Shown here: positions 50,208 to 63,300 of the stretch, one piece after another
Position numbering within the stretch: position 1 is the first letter of the stretch
Layout: the number at the start of each line of letters is the position of its first letter
From: Pomacea canaliculata
Taxonomy: Eukaryota; Mollusca; Gastropoda; Architaenioglossa; Ampullariidae
Assembly (NCBI RefSeq): GCF_003073045.1
Contig: NC_037594.1
Span: 23,318,927-23,382,926, forward strand
Length of the DNA stretch: 64,000 nucleotides
Direction: 5' to 3'
The notes under the pieces: generated by a model
What the model saw: the letters and a program-made list of their open reading frames with translations, nothing else
What the model was told of the DNA's origin: nothing
Databases searched by the model: none
Position numbers and translations under genes: made by a program

Positions 50208-53200
50208 TTAGTTCTTCGCTGTTTTTCCTCTCTGTTCCTCTTCATCAAGTTCTTCCAAAAAGTCAAAATCCTTCTCAATTTCCGCAACCTCATTGTTGAT
50301 TGTGTCATCCATGGGATTATCAGGCTCATCATCACTAGGTTCACAGCCTTCCTCATCCTCAGCAATCGTTGGCTCAGGAGTTGCAAAGTCAATACATTCC
50401 CCTTTCAATGTCTTAGTGTAAGTTATCTTCGTGCCAGTGCGAGGCAACACCCCGGAGGAAGTTGCCTGCCCACCGCTCCCCAGACCCATCATGCCTTGAA
50501 GTGCTGTCTCCATCATTGATGAAAGTGTCTTGGTAACCAGAGTACTGGTAAAAGCTGCAGTAACAGGATCTGTGTCTGATGAAAGCACAGTCTGCGTGAC
50601 ATCTGGGAATCCTATGTCCCCAGCTACTTCATCATCACTGTCAGAATCAGCATCATCGAAATGCAAAGGTGAAAAGGCCATTTCTCCTGAAGACCGTGAT
50701 GCACCAGTAAAGGTGTTTGGACTGGCTGTTAAGGGAGTTATATCATCATCTGAGTGGTCAAGGTCATCAAAAGAAGGCATTGCATCTACATCCAGGCTAA
50801 AATCTTCTGTTCGTCTTTCTGCAATAAAAACAAAAAACACTCTCAGCTTAAAAACAGTTTTATTTCAATGTACAAGCCACATTGCTAATGTTTACGACAG
50901 CAATCCTTTTTCTTCTTCACTACTCACCCTCATCACTGTTGTCAATAGAGGGCTCCTTTGATAGACCGGGGGTAGGGAGGGAAGGTGTACCTCCTGTTCC
51001 TTCATCTTCGCTGTCTGTGATGGCACGAGCTAGGGCTGCTGCAGTGACAGGATCAATGCTAGGTAAAAAGTCGTCTTCTTCTACTTCTTCCACTACTTGT
51101 GCTAGCATGCTTGGACGTCCATCCCGCCCTCCTACTCCCTGAGAGATGGATATCTGCGAAGGCTGGTCTGTGTAGTTCACTACCTGATTACCTGTTACAT
51201 TTGTAGAAATGGCATCGTCTTAATTTTCTCAATTTTTAAAATCCCACACCTGTGATCACAAAAAACTGAAACCATGAAAAAGGGCATTTTAAATTTACAA
51301 AACATTTCCAATGAGCATTAAGAGTTTTTGTTATGTTTTAATTTTTAAAAATCTATGTGATAGGTAACATGAAAATAGATTAAACAATGGAAAAAGTCCA
51401 ACAAAAAAAATCATGAAGCACAAAATTAAAAAGTTTTCATGAAATCAACAGATCATACATATGTATTTAAAAAACACTTTCATAGGAAAACTATGAGTCA
51501 TCTTTAAAGAAGGGTCTCACACAATAAATATAGTGCCAATTTCCTGAACAGAATGAAAATTTTTGCAGAAAAATCATAATGTTGAAATTCTTGCTATTGT
51601 GAAAATAGTTACTTTATGATAAAAATAAATAAAGTATTTTTCATTTGGAAATATGCAAAATAGACACAAAATTGTGACAATGTTCCACACTTAGCTTTCT
51701 ATCTAACTCTCTGCCAATGTGTATCCCTTACAGTTCCCTAAGTGTGACTCAAGGAAAACACAAGTCATATCTAAGGAGCTTTATAAACAAATCACGTACC
51801 TCTGCGTACATAGCACTTGCTCTTTAACTGGTAGTCCCACCACATAAAAAGAGGTTCCATACGTAGGTATGCTCTCTTCAGCAGGTTGTGGTAAAAGACA
51901 CTAGGCCAAATCATGACGCTCATCACTTACATAAAAAAACAAAACAAAACAAAATCTGTTACCAAAAAATGTATCTCTTTTTATGTACAGAATGAGATTT
52001 TTTGGAGAGTGGTGTCCCTTCACCTAAACAGCTGGAAGGGCTGCTATCTGTCTTTTTTGTTTCAATTGATGCCTTCCATTGTCCATTTGGAATGTGGTAC
52101 CCCTTCAGTTTCGGTGGCTTGAATTATTTTTTTACTTCACAATCGACACAGTTTCATAGACCTCAGTTTCTTTCCACTTCTGCTGATCAGCTGACTTGTG
52201 TTTTTAGTGCTTATTCATCATTCCAATGCAACTCATGTTGTCTGTAGGATGTACTGTTCGAGACTGTGTTTGCTATGGATATGTTTTCCATCTTGTATGG
52301 TTCTATAAATGTTGGTTTATGCTGAATAATAATATCCTTCAGCATAGAGTACACAATCCATTATGTACCAAGACTGTTTTGTTATTTTTGTCATCCCACA
52401 ATAACAATACTTTTATGGAATGAAGAACTATAATTCTGAATTTTCAGATACTTCAACAAGAGGCTTAACAGTCAACTCTGGTCATACTCCCTCCATAAGA
52501 CAATCTTATCTTCATTTTCCCATTTTTATATCTTTGTGTCATACTTTTTTAAACAATGTACTGCTGCTCAGTGTGGAAGTTCACTATATCAAACGTACTT
52601 TATTATTATTGATATTATACAGCAACTCTTAATATAACATTAAAAACAAGGCTGTAGGATCCCATCTTTAAATATAAATTGATAATCTTTATGGTTTATT
52701 GCGCAAGTCTGCTTTCCTTTCCTAAGATATAAAACTATAAAAAGTCCTTTATAAATCCCAAAAGGTCTGCCATGGATTTCTTAAGTATTATGTCTACTTT
52801 CCACATTATAATACATGTTAAATAATTTGTTCCAATTTTAGGTCCAATAGCCATATTAGTGTACTGGAGCATATGGTTAAAAGTTCAGTCATTCTTCTCT
52901 TGACTGGTGCCGGTAGTTGGGAGGAGCACATAGACACATGGCCTGTCTTGGGCAATAGTTGACCAGTTCAATCTTAAATGTTGGTAAAGCAGTTCTTCCT
53001 CTGTTAATCATGGTGTCGACCAACCTCCAAGGTACCTTGAAGGGTAGTTTTCAACAGTGTTGTGCTGGGTCACATGGCCAAACCAGACCCCCTTACACTG
53101 CTTAACAGTTCCTAACAAGGGTTCCTGATGTTCTGTGAGTGTTGTAACTATAATTCATACAAAATCATTTGTTTTATGTTCCCTGTACAAGATCCAGAGA

Positions 53201-56200
53201 AGCCCTGTGAGGCACTTCTTGCACGTTGCCTGGATTCTCTTTACTACATCAGCAAGCATAGTCCATGTTTTACACCCATAAAACAGAATCAGTACTACAA
53301 GGGACTGTAAGAGATTTAATGTAAAAGAATCTTCTTCGTAAATCTTCGGCTTATTTAAATTTAAGTAGACATATTTCTCTTCTGAAGACCATAAGAGAGA
53401 TAATGACATATCCAGGAAATAGCATTCTTACCGAATGTGTAGATAATCAGAAAACCTGACATGTAATGTCCAAGAGCTGCAAGACATAGAAGAAATGCAG
53501 CAGACACCAGAAAGAACTGAAATGAAATAAAAAAAACATCTTGTGAGATACAACCTTGCAGTATTGCTGACAAATATTTAAAAAACTGGTAGGGACATAC
53601 TTAACTTTTAAAAATATCTATATATTTCTATTCTTTGTGTCTTGTGCTGGCTTTCACATTCTTTTCCCAAACTTTAGATTCTACTTATTTTGACTTCTGT
53701 GTATATTGTGTACTGTTTACTTTGTTATTGTATTATTCATGGCCTCACCCCAATCTGTCTGAGCTTGTGTTGTCCCACCAGCCTGGAAGGTCAGTTTTCT
53801 CTACCTACACCAGTTTTCTCACTGTTCCACATTTCAGACTGGAATGTCCTGCCTCTGTCTCTAAATACAGTGGAAAAGCTACATGTTTTCTTGTCTGGAC
53901 TTAAAACCTATCACTTTCTAAAATACTGTAATCAGGTTATCTTATAACGTTCTCCTCCTTTTCTCTATATTCTTTCACACTCCTGGTAATGTTCAGTGTG
54001 CATGTATGTGTGTTTGCCTGATCAAGATGCCCTTCTCTGTCACAAAGCGTCAGTATTTACTGCTCCTTGTATCTTGCAAAGTACACTGAGCTTGCTTGCC
54101 TCATGGAGAAATGCACCATATAAATCCTATTGATATGTTAGATAATTTTTTTTTTTTTTTTTTAAAGTTGATGTAGAAAAATTCTCACCAAAAATGGTTT
54201 TTCTCTGCGGAACTGCCGAAGAGATCCAAGGATTCTAAAACAGCTGCAAATGTTGACTGCCACATGGTGAGAAATTTCTGGCACGCTCAAGAGCCGTGGA
54301 TGAACTGGTGTCCACCTGAAAGTCATAGTTAATAGCAATTTTCTTCTTAATAATATTAGGAAAATGTACAGCTTTCCTGTTTCTACAGATGTCTGGGCAT
54401 CATCATATCACAAGGCTCTCCTAATGCTCTTTATAAGTCAACTTGTTTGAACTTGCATCCCTAAAAGATTGTACTCTAATGTTTTGTTGATTTGTAACAT
54501 TACCAAAAATGTTCAGCATTTATAATGCCCCTAACCTAAGGATCAAAGCACGTGCATGCTTGCATGGGGAACACAAACATGCACACAGTCACACAAGAAA
54601 GAAACAAGAAGAGGTGAGAGAGAATAAAAACACAAGAGTGGTGACTTGGAAGCAGAAGTAGGGAATGCTTGATGTAAAAATTTAAAAAAAATATGACAGC
54701 TAAGGTCAAAGAGTCCATAAACAAAGAACAACTGATATGACGTACCAACAATACACACACACATATTTATCTACACATATATATTTATATATATCTCATA
54801 AAAAATACATCAAATTACATACCCATCTACATCATCTGGGACAGGAGGTGGAACTGAAAAGACCCCAAAACATTTAATTTTTAAAATTTTGTTTCCAAAG
54901 TATCATTCAATAAAAAGTAGAAAAACTGAAAGATTAATTCCATCTCCGAAATATTTTTATACTTCAGTGCAAATTTATGCAATGACAACTGTACAACACT
55001 GAATAAATCTGCAGCTAAAATCACAGACAAACAACTCATTCATACATTAACTTTTTCATAAGGTCAATGACCAGCTTGACCACTGATCAAACTGGCCAAG
55101 AAGATTTGACCCAAACCTCAGGACACTACAACCACTTCCAAGACTTCTATACCACAAAAAACTAGACCATGATCAAGACCAAGTCAACTGCTGCCAAATG
55201 ACAACTCAACTACTATCTACTATATACACTTCAATAACTAAGAACATAAGTTAATAACTGTGTCAATCACTGCTACTGCCAACCAGCCTAGAGGCTGTTC
55301 AAGCAACTGAACCTAAGCCTTAAAAAACTAAGATTTCAGTAAGAATCTGTCGCACAATTATACTTAGCTATTTTACCAAATGCATATATTGTTGATATGC
55401 ATATATTGTGTGAGTTAATAGGCAGGCAAGAAATCCCTATTAAAATACAGAGAAATAAATTAACATTTACATAAGTGACAAAAGTTATGTCAGACAAATC
55501 AGTAACAAAGCATTGTGCTTGTTCCTAATCTCAGTTGTCTGATTCTCCACTAGCAAGTTAGACTTCAAACATCACCTCCCCATCACTGCCAGAAAACAAG
55601 GTAAAGGTCACTCTCAGCATCAATGAATCATCACCATCAGATGTGGTAATCATGCAGTTCGACAGTGTGTCCCGTGTCTATCTGCTATATACAGGAATAG
55701 ACAAAGGTTACAAAGATACAACCACAGTGCATCTAGCTCAGCACTTGCCAACAGGACTGCAGGTGGCTGTTAAACAGATTGATCTAGAAAACTTAGATCG
55801 TGAGTTCTCTTATGTACAGAAAGAAGTTGTATTAACCAAGCAGCTACATCATGAAATTGTTCTCCCATATTACTGTAGAAGTCATGCCTGTCACGGGCTA
55901 TGGTTTTTGCCATCACCTGCTGCATGCTCGTTTTCACAGCGATCTGCCGGAGCTAGCGGTCACATATATCTTGTGGGGTGTACTGCATGCTCTGGAATAT
56001 GTGCATAGCAAAGGTGTCATACATAGGAATCTGAAGGCTATCAATGTTTTAATATCAGCTAGCAGACAGGTGTGTCTCACTGGTCTCCACAACTCTATCC
56101 ACAGTCGTAAGAGGCCAGCGCTTGTGAACAGTCTATGACTACCCCAACATGCTGATGGTTGCCTCCAGTAGTTCAGTTCAGAAATTCTTGAACAGAATCT

Positions 56201-57378
56201 GGCTATTTCTCAGTGATCATAAAACTAACTTGATGATCTTACTGCTAGAATTTGGCTATTTTTCAGTGATTCTTTTAGAGATCAGCATCCATTATTATTT
56301 TGTGTTTTTCTTTCTAGTAAAGTACTTTGAGCCCACCTTTAATGGGGTTAAGCGCTATATAAGCATTATTATTATTAATTTATTACAGGTCAAGTTGTTC
56401 TAAACAATGGCTTGATCATCCTTTGGTAGTGGATGATTTAGGCAGTAGTTGTCTTTAGTTTATGATCTTAATCAATTTGGTCAACAGTTGATGTTCTTGC
56501 CCTCTTTTGAGCATAAAAGCTTTTAGCCTTACCACAGACGAGCATGACACAAACAGGCCATGTGGCCAATGCTAGCCCTCTCCAGATAAAATCACTTTAC
56601 ATTTGGAACATTGTAAGGTATTTGCAAGTTCCATAAGTATGCTTCACCATAATTGTAATGGCTAACGATGGTAGGGCCACTGCACATTTGCGATGGTGTT
56701 TCCAAACCCACTGAAATAAAATGTTTTATCCAAAAGTAATGATTTTTTTAAAAAAAATCCTATAATACTAATAATAATAAACCTGGAATACGATACCTCG
56801 GATTTCTGGCCAGATTTTCTTTTTCCAAGTATCCACAAAAAATACTATCATGAGTAACATTGAGAGCAAGAAATACACTTGCAATCGGCTCCATGCGATA
56901 AGCCTGAAAGAGTACAAATACATAATGTGACATTAACGGTCCACTAGGTTTTTGTTTGCTTGTTTAACATCAATCAAAAGCTGTGTTTATTTTGTAACAT
57001 CAATCAAAAGCTGTGTTTATTTTCTAACCCACTTAAACATACCCATACGTTTCCTCGTAAGTTACAATGAATATAAACATATTTTAATGACAAATCGTCT
57101 CAGTTAGAACAGTGACAATGTACATTATTTTACATTTGTCGAGATCATTTAAAAGTAATACTAAAATCGTTGGCCTGACCTTGTGTACTATATGCATGAA
57201 AGGTTACGCACCAAAATATCAAATGGACGACAACAAGCAAAACAACACTTCGACGAGGATATTCCCAGACGAAAAGCGACTGGAGACGCATCACAACTGG
57301 CTCCACTGGGTTAAGCAATTCGATGAGCTTGGCTTCTAAACTTTTTGGCTGGTTCCACAATCTTTCTGCCTCACCCAT
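50208..57378 (-). CDS. RETREG: RETREG/FAM134-family ER-phagy receptor, 8 coding exons
   Basis: Coding exons in transcript order: 57378-57212, 56903-56797, 54853-54823, 54315-54189, 53516-53432, 51925-51800, 51191-50928 and 50818-50208. They give 1518 nt (505 aa; vertebrate RETREG1-3 are about 466-543). All junctions are GT-AG and phase-consistent. The reticulon-homology domain has two hydrophobic hairpins, residues about 43-80 ([16 protein letters not shown] onward) and about 145-190 ([16 protein letters not shown] to [16 protein letters not shown]). Between them [13 protein letters not shown] matches the vertebrate RLLSVPELCHHVA. The C-terminal half is acidic and disordered and ends with a LIR-type motif DFDFLEEL (F487 to L490), the Atg8/LC3-binding site of this family. 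The protein should curve ER membrane and deliver it to autophagosomes. It most resembles RETREG2/3, but paralogue assignment needs a tree. Introns carry retrotransposon pieces and a STRAD-like retrocopy. Confidence 0.93.
52880..53410 (-). mobile_element. Non-LTR retrotransposon C-terminal fragment
   Basis: On the minus strand, 53409-53155 encodes [20 protein letters not shown] followed by RIQATCKKC and [10 protein letters not shown], the C-terminal signature of a common LINE class. Further decayed sequence resembling the end of the ORF ([13 protein letters not shown]) continues to about 52880. It is truncated and frameshifted. It lies in a RETREG intron in the sense direction of that gene and is related to the copy at 31515-32190. 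Confidence 0.7.
53690..54133 (+). mobile_element. 3' end of a CR1-like LINE with retroposon tail
   Basis: The + strand reads [20 protein letters not shown] then [13 protein letters not shown]. This is the C-terminal block (W-N-x-L-P-x-S ... F-K-S-x-L-K-T) typical of CR1-like LINE polyproteins. About 200 bp further the copy ends in GAGAAATGCACCATATAAAT, a variant of the tail shared by other retroposons here. It links that tail to a LINE family able to move other sequences in trans. Confidence 0.6.
55560..56377 (+). pseudogene. STRAD-like pseudokinase retrocopy, intronless and frameshifted
   Basis: Three frames together read a pseudokinase resembling STE20-related adaptor (STRADA/B). The N-lobe includes [20 protein letters not shown] and [19 protein letters not shown] (55700-55875). 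The C-lobe includes [20 protein letters not shown] and [18 protein letters not shown] (55935-56100). A stop and degraded sequence follow at about 56137. No introns interrupt these blocks, so it is a processed copy. It lies in RETREG intron 2 on the opposite strand. It ends with GGGGTTAAGCGCTATATAAG and ATT repeats (about 56343-56377). It cannot encode a full protein. The parent gene is not in the window. Confidence 0.75.
56965..57024. repeat. 30-bp tandem duplication
   Basis: Two copies of a 30-bp unit starting TAACATCAATCAAAAGC are adjacent at 56965-56994 and 56995-57024, differing at the last base only. They lie in RETREG intron 1. The near identity points to a recent slippage or repair event. 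Confidence 0.9.
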
Positions 57379-58069
57379 TTTCGTCGTCTCTGTCGTGATC
57401 AGTGGTTTGCTTACAGCTGAGATGACCAGTGTGTTTGGGTTTGTGTTGTATTCGCACGATGACGATCGTGCGTATAGCCACTGTGCCAGTGAACTACTTT
57501 TGATAAGTCTGAACATTACTGAAAATTTTAAACAGACGAAAAGTAATTTTGATCTATTATTTTGTGCAAAGTTACACCGAGTTTTGATTTACCTAAGTAA
57601 AACATTAACGATTTTTTTCCAAGCCTCGCTTAAGCACACGATCACGGGCGTGCAAGGCGTTTGCTTATGACGTCATTATTTATTTACACACGAAATATCA
57701 CATTGTTTTTTTATATAAATTATTTTCCTTAAATATTTACCCATAAACACAAAAATATTTTTGATTAACTCTTTTTATTGTGCATATAATTAATATTTAT
57801 AGATTTCGTTGATGTGAGATGACTTGCAAGCTGAAGTAAGCCCTCATAAACGACTTTGAAAAGACAGATAATTTTATAGAAGAAAAAAAAAAAAAACAGT
57901 GGAGACAAAAACATTAAAATTTAGTTATATTTGAGACTAAAGCCAGAGAATCATTGTATTTTGCGATATTCTCATATAGCTAATATTGTTTTCGTATGCT
58001 TACTTCACATACCGCCACTTTCAAGTCCCGTCAAGCTCTTCCCACCAAAGATCAACCGAAAGGAAAACA
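57379..58069. promoter_or_regulatory. Bidirectional promoter region between RETREG and gamma-tubulin
   Basis: The two start codons are 691 bp apart and point away from each other, so both promoters must lie in this interval or overlap leader exons. A perfect CRE/ATF palindrome, TGACGTCA, is at 57668-57675 near the middle. No TATA box was obvious at a convincing position. Human RETREG3 and TUBG1 share the same divergent layout. Confidence 0.6.
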
Positions 58070-60285
58070 ATGCCAAGAGAAATCATCACGTTGCAGCTTG
58101 GACAATGCGGAAATCAAAGTATGATCTCTTCCTTTCTTCTTATTATATTTCCAGTAACCATTTTCTGTTGTCGGAGTTAATAAATGTCTGAAGGATTAAT
58201 TGAGTTACGGACCTCTTAAATATTACATTGAAGGTCTGTGATTTGAGGACTAACCCTATAGATTAACGCCTCACTTTCTGAACAGTAAAAACCTCATCAA
58301 AAACTGACATTGTTCGACAGAGGTTAATAAAAGATAGGCATTACAAGAAGCACACCGATTATGTACAAACTGCAAATTCGTTTATGTGATAATGATAAAT
58401 AATGTCATAATCAGATATGGTCAAATAGAGACAAGTATTAACTAGATTACTGGATGTGGTCAGCTGGTCAACAGATTTGATATGTCAGGAATTATCATGT
58501 TTAACAAAATGTCTGTTAAATGTCCTGGAACACCAGTTGTTCACTTGATAGCACATAGATTACACATATATTGAGATCAAGATGAAAATACAGTCAGTCA
58601 TCTGCCGACCCTCCATAGGCCTGTACACTTTGGTGCTAAAGAACATCTGTAAAAGCCACACTTCTACCCTCAATTCCTGAAGGAGCCTGCACACCTGCAG
58701 GATGTGCTGCATGGTGTGTTCTGTTTTCCCAAGGGTGGACTCCATTGAGGAATGGAGCTCATCACTTCATCTGCCTGGTAGATTCTCACAGGACGAGCAT
58801 CAGTTGTGTCTCCGAGTGTAATAACAGCTTTTGATGCAGCGTGTTATGATTAATTATGATGAGCTGTGTGGTCCAACACATCCATTTTCAGCACTACATG
58901 GATTTTTGCAGTGTTACCTGCCCTTAGCATATGGTCTGTATTTTCCTGTGCTGAGCACAGGGGGCAGTTGTTTGCAGGGTCCCACCCTAGGGGCTGTCAC
59001 TGTGGTGCACCATTCACTGAGTACATGAGATATTTCTTGCCTTGGGGTAGCAGTGCAATCTGCCACTCCACCATCCTACCAGTGGTCTGTGATTGCTAGA
59101 TCATATTAAAAAGCCAGGCATATGTAACTAACCTTCATATGTGGAGAATATTCTTATCTTTCACCTAGAGACATGGTGAGTTGGGGCTAGTTGACCCTCT
59201 GCTGAATTGAGGATAGCTATTTGCAAGGCTGATTTGGTAAGGGATTAATTGACTAGCAATATTAGTTAAGTGACTGTTGATTTTGAAACTAAGTTTACGT
59301 GTCCTAATGAATATAACCTATCAAAGCCATTACTTTTTTCTGTCATTAGTAATAATATTGGATTGTTTGCAGTTGGAATGGAATTCTGGAAACAGCTCTG
59401 CTTGGAACATGGAATAAGCCCTGGTAAGTAATATCTGCTTCAAATGAATAGGTAGTGAATGAACACATACAAATTACCCTCACTTTGTTCTCTGTATAAC
59501 TTTATATATTAAGCAATAATAATACAGTGAATTATATAGCACCATACCCCACTCGTGCACTTTACAAAAAAAAAGACAACAGACAGGCATGGACGCACGC
59601 AACATAACACAACATTGTTTAGAGAATGCCAGATAATATGAACAATATTTAGCAAGATGCTGCTCCTGTGTTGGCAAATTATTTTAAAAACTTATGCAGG
59701 CTGCAAATGTTCCTGTCTACACCAGAAGCTGAGTCATAGAACGATAGGTTTTGGGGCTGCCTGCAGAATGCCTATTAGAAAAACCAAAATGAGTTGAGAA
59801 GAAAAGCAGTGAAATCCATTGATATAACACTGTCAAGGCATTCACCTGTTCATCAGCTTTCTCAGATAATCTTTTTATAGATTAGGATGTGCAAGAGGTA
59901 CAGATCTAAAGCTTGTAGTTCAGATCCACAAAATCATTATTAATCTGGGATACAAGCATGTCATTCTCATTTTTATTAGAACAAATCTTGACTACATATT
60001 TCTTAAAAGGCTAGCAAAATGCCAAAATTTTTTTCCTGATGATTGAGCAAAGCTTAATGTAAGATATTATTTTGCCAAATCTGGGTGAGTACCCCCCACC
60101 CCCAACTTACTCTTCCTTTTTGTTCTTGCAGTACACTCTGACAAACATCACCACAAACAGAAAAAAGTCAAAATTGTGATGTCACAATATGCCTAATTAA
60201 CATATGTTCCCAGTTCTGCTATGGGCTGATGCCTTCACAACCTAAACGTATCCAAGCACTTCCCTGATGTCTGTTAACCTGTTTT

Positions 60286-60317
<32 letters not shown>

Positions 60318-63300
60318 TACACATACATATGTATATATATTAAGTATTACTTGTACCTTTTCTCCCTTTTCTATTTTTCTAGAAGGAATCTTGGAGGAGT
60401 TTGCAACGGAAGGTACAGACAGAAAGGATGTCTTTTTTTATCAGGTACAGAACATATCAGGTTCTATTGGCTTTAAATATAATAGATTTTAGCAAACTCA
60501 ACTGATGCAGTGTGTGATCTGAAACTTGCTTTCAAAACATCTGCTATCCACTTGGTTGTGTTTGTATCGGGAGTGCTTGTGCGTGTATGTATGAATATAA
60601 TTGCTACAGTTTCATTTTTCTTGAAAAAAACCTCACTATTAGACTTTTGAGTTTATTTTATTGAAATTTTTAGTTTGTAGATTAATATACATAAACAAAT
60701 ATTAAACATTGATAACATTAGTATTTAGTTTTACTGTTTTTGAACCAGCTTAGCATATTTTATTGTTGAGAGCTTTTTGCCCATTTTAGTGCAAGTATTA
60801 CTCTTGTCATGCTTGGTGAAGTACTCAAAGTAAAGAATTTTTAGCATGATGAAAACAAGCTGCTGAAGCATCTATATGAATCTGCTTCAAAATTTCACAA
60901 ATCCATCAGGTTTTAAACCTGGTATTTCAGATGGCCATCATGTTAAGGAAGCCTCATTTGTGTTGACTTCTCACAAAGGCCTTTATAATAGTGCATTAAA
61001 AGTCCATATGCAATTCTGGTTGATGGTGCTAATGCAAGTTTTACTCTTGTTTTAATGACATTTTCTTCAATTACTGACAGTCATTCAAATGATTTGTGTA
61101 ATGTTAGGTAAAATGTTCTCCCAATCATCAGGCAGGAGGTACTGCTACCATTGTAAGAAATATAAGATAACACAGCTGGTATCAGTCCTTCAAGCCTAAT
61201 CACTATATCACTCATAAGAACTTTCTTAGGAAATGAATTTTACTTTGTCTTGTATCATTGGTTTAATCTAGCACATGTTATTCTGATTGTGTCAACAAGC
61301 AGCGATCAAAGTTGCATGACTAATGATAGCCAGAGCCCATTTACTGAAAGAAAATTAATTTTTATCTCATGATTTTTATTGGCAAGTTTGCCTTTAAAGT
61401 TAATTAGTAACTAATTTTAAGATATGCTTAACCATTTTATTAGGCAGACGATGAACACTACATTCCAAGATCAGTACTGCTGGATCTTGAGCCTCGTGTC
61501 ATTAATAGCATTATGAATTCTCCCTATGCCAACCTTTACAATCCAGAGAACATTTACCTGTCCAAGCATGGAGGTGGTGCTGGCAACAACTGGGCCAGTG
61601 GCTATTCACAGGTCAGTTTAAACAGAGTATTAAGTGAGTGAGTGCCTTGGCTGGGACTGGGTTCAGGCAGTCAAAGCTTCTTAATGAGCAATATTTGAGA
61701 GAAAACAGGGGATGACTTTACAGGTGGCGCTGAGGACAGACGTGTGCTTCTGCTTGTTTACGCTTTATATCGACTAGCATTGTGATAGTATTCTGTATTC
61801 AGATTGAATTTTGTCTAGGGGATTATTTTTCTGAAGGATTGTATGAGTCATTAGATTTGTTCATTCAATTTTTAAAACATTAATCATATATATAGCTTTT
61901 TAATTGTTTACAATCACTCAAAATAAAATGAAATATCCTTTTTAACATTGCATTTAGTTTAGTTTTTCTAATCTCACATAATTATAACTATAGAAATACA
62001 GAGAGAAAATTTTTTTTTTCTCTCCAAAATTCATAAAAGTTTGTAACTGTTTACTTGAAAGACCCAGGATTTACATCGTCAATATCTTGTATAGCTTTTG
62101 ATTAAAGTTTTCAGTTCAGTTTCTTGAATTATAATTTCTTTTGTAAGCGAGGTCAATAGAATTTCTGAGATGTTTTTCTGGTATTCGTTTGACTGTACAG
62201 TGAGCCATTTAATGTTATATTTGTATCTGTCATGTACATCAGGCAGAACGTTTATATGATGAGATCTTCGATATCATTGACAGAGAGGCTGACGGAAGTG
62301 ACAGCTTAGAGGTGAGGTTAGCGGTAGAGGTTGAAAAAAGTTGATTAAATATCTGCTTAATTATATCATGACTGCATTAAAAAAAACAACTCTTTTTCAC
62401 CTAAAAATATATTTTCCACATAAAGTAATGGCCACTTTATTTACTCCATGTATTTGTCCATACATATGTCTTGTTTTAAAAACTAAATGGCCCATCTGCT
62501 GGTTGCACAGTTTTATTTCCTCAGTTGTACTGTCTTGTAACAGAAAAGCCATTTGTTAATTCTGGGACTGCTGTCATGCAGCTTTTGAGGTGCCTTTGCC
62601 ATTTGTTTGGATTGTACTTGCACAGGCTGTTTTGAGCTAGTGGGTTACTATGTTTTTGCATGATATGCATTACATGGAAACAGTTGTTAATTGTAGATAA
62701 TGTTACTCCAAAATCACATAATTTGAACACATACTGTTTGGAAGATAACTGGAGTTTTTACTTTTTTTTTTTTTTGGTCATGAAACATTATATGTTTTTC
62801 CACATTTATCAGGTATTATAAAAGTTTGGCAGTGCTGTTCGCTTAACATGCATATTTTCCTGTAATGTCTACTTCTATTTCCTTACTTTTAAGGTCAGAT
62901 CTGTTAAAATGATGCTCCATTATTTATTGCTTTTGATGGAATCTTTTGTCTTTAGGGTTTTGTTATTTGTCATTCCATTGCTGGAGGCACAGGATCAGGC
63001 ATGGGCTCATATATCTTGGAAAGACTTAATGACAGGTACAATTTATATGCCATTTTTCTGTTGGGAGGGGAGGTAACAGCCCGGTGAAAATTGACAGCTG
63101 ACAGCTTGGGGGATTAGATGGTGCACTTGTAAGTAGTCTCAGAGCTGTGTCAAAACTACTTGCTCTATAATCAGAGAAAAGACAAGTTGGAAAGTGAGCA
63201 GTAGCAGTTCAACACATTGACATCAAATGTGACTTAATAAGGAGTGGCCTCACCAGGGCATTTTGTAATGTTTATAATTTTTAATATTTTAAAATTTCCT

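Noticed and set aside
55643..56138. A functional kinase gene inside RETREG intron 2.
   Set aside because: The STRAD-like sequence changes frame and ends early, lacks the rest of the C-lobe and has a retroposon tail. It is a pseudogene.
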